The notes under the pieces were generated by a model. That model did no database searches. It saw only the letters and a program-made list of their open reading frames with translations, and was not told the origin of the DNA. Source: Podochytrium sp. JEL0797 (lineage: Eukaryota; Chytridiomycota; Chytridiomycetes; Chytridiales; Chytriomycetaceae). Taken from it: a DNA stretch of 14,667 nt. Shown here one piece after another: positions 9,409 to 14,667 of the stretch. The position numbers and the translations under genes are program-made. The DNA lies in contig JADGJG010000655.1 in assembly GCA_027596195.1 (NCBI GenBank), forward strand, positions 1 to 14,667, in the 5' to 3' direction. Each line of letters opens with the position of its first letter. The first letter of the stretch is position 1.

Positions 9409-10239
9409 TCACACATTCAAATTTAGAGGAAGTGTGTTGTGCGCAAGACTCGACACTCGCACGGGTTCCACCCTTGCCAAACTCCGACCCACAACCTCTG
9501 CCACAGCTTCCGGCCTTTCAGGCGGGGACGCACTCCCAGCCCCCCCTTCCTCCTCCCCCCACTGCTGCTCCTGCAACAGAGGATGCGCCGATTCCGAACG
9601 ATATTCCAACGCGTTCGAGCCATCAAACCCCTCCGCCTTCGTCATGCAACAGCACACCCGCAACGCCACAGCGCTCACCACACTCTCGGGTTTGCGAGGT
9701 TCATAAGCTGGAAGGTATTCTTCAAACTCAAACTCTGGAACTGCAACGACCGATTCCAAATCCGCGACCCCTCCTCTCCCGCCGCGGTCACGTGCGGGAC
9801 CCACGCGATTCTTATCCGCCACACCCAAACACTTCAACACGGCCGGATACACCCACGCGGCTGTGATGTATGCGGAAATAAGCACCAAAAGGAGGATGAA
9901 GAACGGAATCACGTCAAAGAGCGTTTCGTTTTGCGAGGGGTTCGTGGTGGAGGGATTCTGTGGGGGCTGGTTGCTGCCAATGTCCGGGAAGTGGCTGGCA
10001 GTCGGCAAAGGAGAAATGACGGGAACAAGAAGGGGAGCTGGTGCCGGCAGTGGCGATGGTGGTGCAGCGGGCGGTTGGTTGAGGACGTTGGCGGGAGGGC
10101 CTGCTTGGGCTGCTGCGGATGGCGAAGGAAAGGATGTTATGGATGAGGATTGTTCGGTAGGTGTGTTGTTGGCTCCGGTGCTCAATGGGAAGGAGGGGAG
10201 TGGTGATTCCACCGGCGAGGCTGTGTTCGCGGAATTCAT
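9409..10239 (-). CDS. Single-pass membrane protein with Pro/Ser/Thr-rich N-terminal half (276 aa)
   Basis: Single exon; no family recognised. Residues 1-108 are rich in Pro, Ser, Thr and Asn (for example PPAAPPSPLPAPAPLLVP) and have no N-terminal hydrophobic signal. One strong membrane segment spans about residues 111-133 (IPFFILLLVLISAYITAAWV). Positive charges follow it (KNRVGPARDRGGR), predicting an outside N-terminus and a cytosolic C-terminus, with the membrane segment acting as signal-anchor. The cytosolic part contains an acidic/aromatic patch ending EEYLPAYEPRKP and a Cys triplet at 196-198, a possible palmitoylation site. This layout resembles small fungal plasma-membrane or wall-sensor proteins, but that is inference. 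ATG at 10239 is chosen because the codon before it is GTG. The gene converges on MED6 with a gap of only 120 bp. Confidence 0.75.
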   Translation of the reverse strand: MNSANTASPVESPLPSFPLSTGANNTPTEQSSSITSFPSPSAAAQAGPPANVLNQPPAAPPSPLPAPAPLLVPVISPLPTASHFPDIGSNQPPQNPSTTNPSQNETLFDVIPFFILLLVLISAYITAAWVYPAVLKCLGVADKNRVGPARDRGGRGGVADLESVVAVPEFEFEEYLPAYEPRKPESVVSAVALRVCCCMTKAEGFDGSNALEYRSESAHPLLQEQQWGEEEGGAGSASPPERPEAVAEVVGRSLARVEPVRVSSLAHNTLPLNLNV

Positions 10240-10370
10240 CACGCTTTTTGGCGGGTTTTCACCAGGGTGGGTGAAATCCCACCCGCCGAAACAAACATGA
10301 ACAAAAAAAAAACTTCATGAATAAAGGGTTCGCAAAAGAACAAACAAAAACAATCGCAATTTTCATCTCA

Positions 10371-10985
10371 TCACGCCAGCACGTTCCTCATGAGAAATGA
10401 TTGCATCCTTGTGTTGGCCGTCTTCTTGATTTGTTCAAGAATTTGCGGATGTCTCTGAAACGCGGCCAGAAAGTCCTTCTTTTTTACTTCATACGTGTTA
10501 CACTCGGACACGCACAGAATCTTTGCGATCCGCGGGATCTCTTCGACTAGCGCCACTTCGCCAAAGTATGCGCTTGGCCCGGATACGGTGTCAATCACTT
10601 CCCCAAACTCGGTAATCACGTCGACGATCCCGGCAGCCAGAAAGAACATTCCGTTGCCAAAATCTCCATATTCGATAATCTTTTGTCCGTTGTTCCAAGT
10701 TTTGTTCACGAGTTTGAGGGCGAGTTGCTTAACGATTAGAGGGTCGACGCCTTGAAATATGCTCAGCTAAGTCGGAGAGAGGTTGGGAATTGTGTTTGTG
10801 TGAGAGTGTGTTATAATACATCTTTCTCCAACCTTGGAGAGCAATGAGACGGAGGGAATTTCCTCCGCAGGCGATTTCTCTGCAATATGAAGTCCCGAGT
10901 CTCTCTTCTCTTCCTCGACTGCCACGGAGGCATCTGGCTTTGTTGAACGAGGACGAAAGGACCAGTGCTTTTTCATAGATTCCAT
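10371..10985 (-). CDS. Small single cyclic-nucleotide-binding-domain protein (182 aa)
   Basis: Two exons, 10985-10833 and 10766-10371, are joined by a 66-nt intron in phase 0. The acceptor is good (CGACTTAG); the donor GTTGGA is unusual. Exon 1 encodes a 51-residue charged leader starting MESMKKHWSF and ending SVSLLSK. Exon 2 (131 aa) is one CNB fold: MFFLAAG strand, TEFGEVIDTVSG, then the phosphate-binding cassette with FGE (E121) and, nine residues on, the PR arginine (R130), the pair that contacts cyclic-nucleotide phosphate and ribose in PKA-type domains. It ends LMRNVLA. The exon has the same length, boundary phase and termini as the last exon of the upstream three-CNB gene, about 60% identical by hand count, so it is a tandem partial duplicate. 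Its own start codon, intact frame and conserved binding residues argue for a working gene; an alternative terminal exon of the upstream gene is possible. Confidence 0.75.
10767..10832 (-). other. Intron of the small CNB gene with atypical donor
   Basis: This 66-nt GT-AG intron sits at the same phase-0 position as the last intron of the neighbouring three-CNB gene (11502-11436), directly before the conserved LSIF residues. Its donor GTTGGA is weak compared with GTAAGA in the neighbour. The shared position supports duplication of exon end, intron and terminal exon together. Confidence 0.65.
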
Positions 10986-11039
10986 CAATTTATTTTATTT
11001 AATTTACTTGGGAACAACGACAAGAAAGGGAAAGAAAAA
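10986..11039 (-). terminator. 54-bp gap with two AATAAA hexamers between the two CNB genes
   Basis: Only 54 bp separate the stop codon of the three-CNB gene from the ATG of the small CNB gene. On the minus strand it is AT-rich with overlapping AATAAA hexamers (plus-strand TTTATT at 10989-10994 and 10994-10999). These can serve as the poly(A) signal of the upstream gene, but cleavage would then fall at or inside the next coding region, and the promoter of the small gene would lie in the upstream gene's last exon. Confidence 0.5.
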
Positions 11040-13151
11040 TCAAGCCAAAACATTTCTCATAAGGTATTTTTGCATTCTCGCATGCGACGTCTCCTTGATT
11101 TGCTGCGCAATCTCGGGATACTTGGCCATAACGGCCAAAAAATCAACCTTTTTCAGCTCGTACGTGGAACAGCTCGACGTGCACCGGATGCTCGCGGTTC
11201 TCGGAACAGACTCAAGGAGGGCCACTTCTCCAAAGTACGCACTCGGCCCGGACACGGTGTCAATCACTTCCCCAAACTCCGTCACCACTTCCGCGTTTCC
11301 TGCGGCCAAAAAGAACATGCTGTCTCCGAGTTCATTGGATTTGATGATCATTTCGGGCTTTTTCCAGGTTTTGCGCACCATTTTCATTGACAGTTGGGAA
11401 AGGACGGATGCTTCGACTCCCTTGAAGATGCTCAGCTAAAAAGGCGCGATATGTGTGTTGGTTTGAAAAAAAAACAATAAATAAGTAAGAGCAATATCTT
11501 ACTTTAGCCAAACTCTGACTTCCAATCTCCATATCAAACTGGTCCGGAACTTGCTGACGCTCTTCATCCGCGAGATGCACCGAGTCGCGCAAGAAGCTCA
11601 TGCGCGCCTTAAACATCGCATACCTCTCATCCGCAACCGCCTGCAGCGCTGTTTTGACGGCTGGATACGCCACCACAACCTCGTCCAAGTCTGTTTTGCT
11701 GAGCTTGAAAACGTGGCTTTCCGCTTTCGCGCGCACGCTCGCGGTGCGCTTGAGGTTCAGCAGAATCCCGACTTCTCCAAAGAAAGCTCCGTCTGTCATT
11801 TCGGCATGGACGACTCCAAGGGAACCAACGACTTCGAGCACGCCCGACACGATAAAGTACAACGCGTCGGAATCTTCGCCGATTGAAACCACCAATTCAT
11901 CGGTTTTGATGACGACGGGTTGGATTTTGGCAGCAAGAGATTGGATGAATGCGTCGGGGGCCGATGAGAAGATGGGCAGCTGGTTTGGTTTCTGCTGTTG
12001 AGATTTTCATGACAAGGAAAACGAAGGTCTCACCTTTTTGATATCTTTTCTGGCAATATCGAGCATGAATTCGGCACCGAACCCCTCCTTCTTTGTCGAG
12101 CTGTATTTCTGTTCACTCATCCACAGCTCCTGCAAAATTGGATGAGAAATTGAACCGAGTCAACAGCAACATGCACAAACTTTGTGGGCAATAAAGTTAT
12201 CCACAATGGCGCGGACTTGAGGATCGCGATCAACCACTTCGTACATTTTGTGTTTCATAACAACAAGGAGTTTGCAATCCGTCTTCGCAATCACGGAAGC
12301 AGTTCGTTGGAACTTGAACACTATCGGGGTAAAAAAGTCAGTCAAAAAACATCATCAACGATTGACAACTCACAGACTCCGAGCTCTCCGAAAAATGTGA
12401 CTGGAGTCAACGTGGTCGTGATTGAGTTTCCGTCCCCTTCATTGAGCAACACGGAAACGCGGCCCTCGAGCAAAAAGAACATTTCGGCTCCCTCTTCTCC
12501 TTTTCGAATTACAGTTTGTCCTTCTTTTCTGTTGATTTCATACGATGTCAGGGAGATTTCTTCCATGATGTTGTCAGGGAACTTGGCGAAGAGCGGAAAC
12601 ATTGCCAGAACGTTGATATACGGATGCTCCTCCAAAAAACTCCTGTTGCTGATTGGAAGAAGCGATCTTCTTCTTAGAACTATGACATCCTGAACCGCGC
12701 TTCCATTTGTTGCCACGGACGGGATTTCCATAACGGAGCTTTGATTCGAAATAGCACCATGCATATGCTCAGAATTGGTTGCCACAATTCTTCCAGAGCC
12801 TGTGAACTCCAATCCCAGAACCTTGGTGTTTTTCTCAAAGCTGAGACTGTTGCGGCGGTTTTTGATTCCAAACTGAATAGAATCGAACGCCTTGAGAAGA
12901 TCCCTATCCGTCGTTGTCAATTCATCACGGCTTCTCAGTGACTTGACAATATTGACATATCCGCACACAATGTTGCGCATCTCGTCGTTTGCCTCCAACA
13001 TTTCGAGTAGACGCGTCTTCATCAACTCGTACTGTTCCGTCAATACATCAATGATTTCGGTTTGCGTCGAGATTTGGTCGTAGAGGGTTGACAGCTCTCC
13101 GGCTTGTGAAGCCACGTTGTCGGCCAAAACCGACTCTGGCTCCTCGTGCAT
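11040..13151 (-). CDS. Coiled-coil protein with three cyclic-nucleotide-binding domains (628 aa)
   Basis: Five exons join in frame: 13151-12374, 12320-12181, 12129-12034, 11979-11503 and 11435-11040 (introns 51-67 nt). Residues about 16-60 look like a coiled coil (ISTQTEIIDVLTEQYELM). Two RRxS-hydrophobic motifs follow, RRNSL (99-103) and RRRSL (160/161-164), ahead of three CNB domains at about 179-306, 339-460 and 498-628. Each has an FGE cassette with an arginine exactly nine residues after the glutamate: E256/R265, E407/R416 and E567/R576, so all three keep the residues expected for cAMP or cGMP binding. No membrane segments are seen, so it is not a cyclic-nucleotide-gated channel. The RRxS-then-CNB order recalls PKA regulatory subunits, but those have two CNB domains and a docking/dimerisation helix bundle I do not recognise here. 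The start is the first in-frame ATG; the upstream extension has only a TTG. It is divergent from HOOK. Confidence 0.9.
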
Positions 13152-13332
13152 GATGATTTTGTCGCGTTTTTCTTTGTTGCAAATCTCCCTTTTTAGAGAG
13201 GGGGGTCGATCGAGCCATTGATGGCACAAAAAACAGCTCTGTGCTTCGTCTCCTTCTCGGCTATAACACTTCCATCTAACCGAAACTTAAAAAATTCAAA
13301 AAAATTTCTTCCCGTTCGTCCGAAGCACAGCG
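13152..13332. promoter_or_regulatory. 181-bp divergent promoter region, CNB gene / HOOK gene
   Basis: The start codons of the three-CNB gene (minus) and HOOK gene (plus) are only 181 bp apart, so both promoters and 5' UTRs must fit here. The HOOK-proximal half is AT-rich with A-runs near 13288-13304. I see no clear TATA box or repeated operator. Confidence 0.5.
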
Positions 13333-14602
13333 ATGTCTTTAGATCTGGCCTTTGTGGACTGGTTCGCTACCCCTTGACCCCTCCTTGCGCAGCTGACAGA
13401 GCTTGTTTAGGGCCCGCACGTTCGACCTGAGCCGACGCCCGGCGGGAATCGCCGATTTCTGCGACGGAAGCCTCTTCAACGAACTCCTGGCCGAAATGTA
13501 AGCCATGCCCCTGTCCGCTGCCGCTTCTGGGTCCCTGGCTACTCGAGATGCAAGCACATGCACTGTCCAGGGCTGCCGAGTGCCGAGGCCGCAGAAGCAC
13601 ACATCACCAAAGGATCCGCGGAATTGAATTCGCCCAATCTCCACCTCCCTTCTTTCCTCCCCATCGCATCGCATTCTAAAAAAAAACTACCCCAGAGACC
13701 CGCAATGGTTCAAATCGCGTACCCCCACCGACCTCGGCGACAACTGGGTCCTCAAATTCAACGGCCTCAAAAAGACGTACAAGCTCGTCACCTCCTACTA
13801 CGAAGAGGTCCTTGGCCAGACCCACATTCAAGTCATTGCCGTGCCGAACCTCACTGCCATTGCGCGCGATGATGATACTGAGGAGGTGCTCAAGTTTGCA
13901 CAGCTGATTGTGACCATGGCCGTGCAGTGCGAGCATAATCAGAAGCATATTGAGCGCATTCAGGAGTTGCAGCCAGAGTCGCAGCATGCCTTGATGCTGG
14001 CGATTGAGCAGGTGCGGGGTTGCTCTTCAATTCATCGATTCGGTACTCTCAGACACGTGCAAATGCGCTAATCTCTATGCTGTGTTCCCCGACAGATCAT
14101 GCAAAAACTGTCCGAAGCTGCCGCAAACGACGCAATGTAAATCCACCGCACCAAATGAAACTTGCTCCATTCTGAGACATTCTCTATCGTTCTGTTTGCA
14201 GGGCTCTCGAACGTCCAGGATCCTCCGCCGCCGTCCTCGCCGACGAAAAAGTTCTCCTCGAGTCCGAAAACACATCTCTGCACGACCAATTGCGCGCATT
14301 GAAAGCCAAATACGTATGCTCCCCCTCCCTCCTTTTTGATCTCAACTTGCCCGTATTTCGATTCTCAACGAAAAAACATAATAGGATGATCTCGCTGCCG
14401 AGAAACGCGAGCTCCAATTCGGTTTGAAGGAGATGCAGCAACAGCAGCAAATCTCTGCCTCTTCGTCGTCGAGCGGCAAAGATTCTTCGTCCCCCCTTGC
14501 ACCTTCGACGGCCGATTTCATTCTGCGGAGCCAGATTGACAACTTGAAGGCCGAATTGTGGGTTTTCTTGCTTGACCTTGCTGCGAGAATTCAGAGTCTA
14601 GA
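13333..14602 (+). CDS. HOOK-family dynein adaptor, 5' part (incomplete at window end)
   Basis: HOOK proteins link dynein to endosomes: the N-terminal Hook domain contacts dynein light intermediate chain and a coiled coil follows. Exons: 13333-13361, 13411-13497, 13696-14011, 14096-14136, 14202-14313 and 14385 to about 14557. Introns are 49, 198, 84, 65 and 71 nt. The joined protein reads MSLDLAFVDWARTFDL, then GIADFCDGSLFNELLAEIDPQWF, GDNWVLKFNGLKKTYKLV, YYEEVLG, EVLKFAQLIVTMAVQCEHNQ and QELQPESQHALMLAIEQ, which parallels the Hook domain (about residues 1-157). After this come heptad-like LHDQLRALKAKYDDLAAEKREL, a QQQQQ run and a Ser-rich patch before the coiled coil resumes (SQIDNLKAEL). The junction codons (TG|G Trp, AT|A Ile, AT|G Met) all fit. 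A donor is likely at 14558 (GTGGGT); the true 3' part is outside the window or lost in the poly-G end. Confidence 0.88.
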
Positions 14603-14667
14603 GGGGGGGGGGGGGGGGCGGGCCGGGGCGGGGGGGGGGGGGGGGCGGGGGGTGGGGGGGGGGGGGG
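14603..14667. other. Poly-G low-complexity window end, probable sequencing artefact
   Basis: The last 65 bases are almost only G, with isolated C and T. They interrupt a HOOK exon or intron without any biological logic, unlike the balanced composition elsewhere. This looks like a low-quality contig terminus rather than a genomic G-tract. Confidence 0.7.

Larger units (their letters stand above)
10371..11435 (-). repeat. Tandem duplication of a 396-nt terminal CNB exon
   Basis: The exons at 11435-11040 and 10766-10371 are both exactly 396 nt (131 codons plus stop), both start CTGAGCAT and both end in codons for RNVLA followed by TGA. By hand count 79 of 131 residues match. The core TEFGEVIDTVSGPSAYFGEV is identical in both. 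Similarity seems to extend into the preceding exon, where RDSVHLADEE in one copy parallels RDSGLHIAEK in the other. Confidence 0.85.

Noticed and set aside
9439..10146. Plus-strand 235-aa ORF
   Set aside because: It is antisense to the membrane-protein gene; its Arg/His/Gly-rich composition is typical of a shadow of a Pro/Ala-rich frame.
10371..13151. Cyclic-nucleotide-gated or HCN-type ion channel
   Set aside because: No transmembrane helices or pore motif occur in any exon; the protein is soluble with an N-terminal coiled coil.
10371..13151. Single gene running through both CNB loci
   Set aside because: The first locus ends in a clear stop with an in-frame TAA following, and the second has its own ATG and duplicated exon structure. 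Alternative splicing remains possible and is noted as a finding.
13339..13674. Minus-strand 111-aa ORF upstream of the three-CNB gene
   Set aside because: It is antisense to HOOK exons 1-2 and intron 2, whose splice phases and homology are strong; no join to the CNB gene is needed.
1..14667. Mobile elements, viral insertions, CRISPR arrays, tRNA or rRNA genes
   Set aside because: I saw no reverse transcriptase, integrase or transposase motifs, terminal repeats, spaced direct repeats or tRNA-like folds; all convincing ORFs are spliced eukaryotic genes.

Overview
Eukaryotic, gene-dense, probably fungal nuclear DNA. The evidence is eight well-supported genes whose exons join in frame across short GT-AG introns (about 50-230 nt), with intergenic gaps of only about 50-500 bp. 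The gene set fits a fungus: NTF2, Mediator subunit MED6, a HOOK-type dynein adaptor, and a secreted Ser/Thr-rich wall-type protein. A soluble protein with three cyclic-nucleotide-binding (CNB) domains, plus a tandem relative, would suit a zoosporic (chytrid-like) lineage, but that placement is inference. I saw no bacterial, phage, transposon, CRISPR, tRNA or rRNA feature.

Layout, left to right. 170-776 (-): a tentative small spliced gene I do not recognise. 925-1827 (-): NTF2, five exons. 1917-1956: a TG-rich tract in the NTF2 upstream region. 2114-4793 (-): a secreted 873-aa Ser/Thr/Ala-rich repeat protein with two four-cysteine modules. 5290-7584 (-): a six-exon protein kinase that also carries a WW domain, a proline-rich linker and a hydrophobic C-terminus. 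7956-9288 (+): MED6, divergent from the kinase. 9409-10239 (-): a single-pass membrane protein with a proline-rich N-terminal half. 10371-10985 (-): a 182-aa single-CNB protein. 11040-13151 (-): a 628-aa protein with a coiled coil and three CNB domains, whose last exon is the duplicate partner of the small gene's last exon. 13333-window end (+): the 5' part of a HOOK-family gene, cut off in a poly-G tract that looks like a low-quality contig end.

Functionally the window mixes housekeeping genes (nuclear import, transcription, dynein cargo linkage) with signalling genes (WW kinase, CNB proteins) and surface proteins. No operon-like pathway links them. The points most worth a second look are the tandem-duplicated CNB locus with two RRxS motifs ahead of the first CNB domain, the kinase-WW-hydrophobic-tail architecture with an eroded glycine loop and QRD in place of HRD, and the paired cysteine modules and His-containing repeats of the secreted protein. 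All exon boundaries were worked out by hand from reading frame, GT/AG dinucleotides and family conservation, and no alignment was run.
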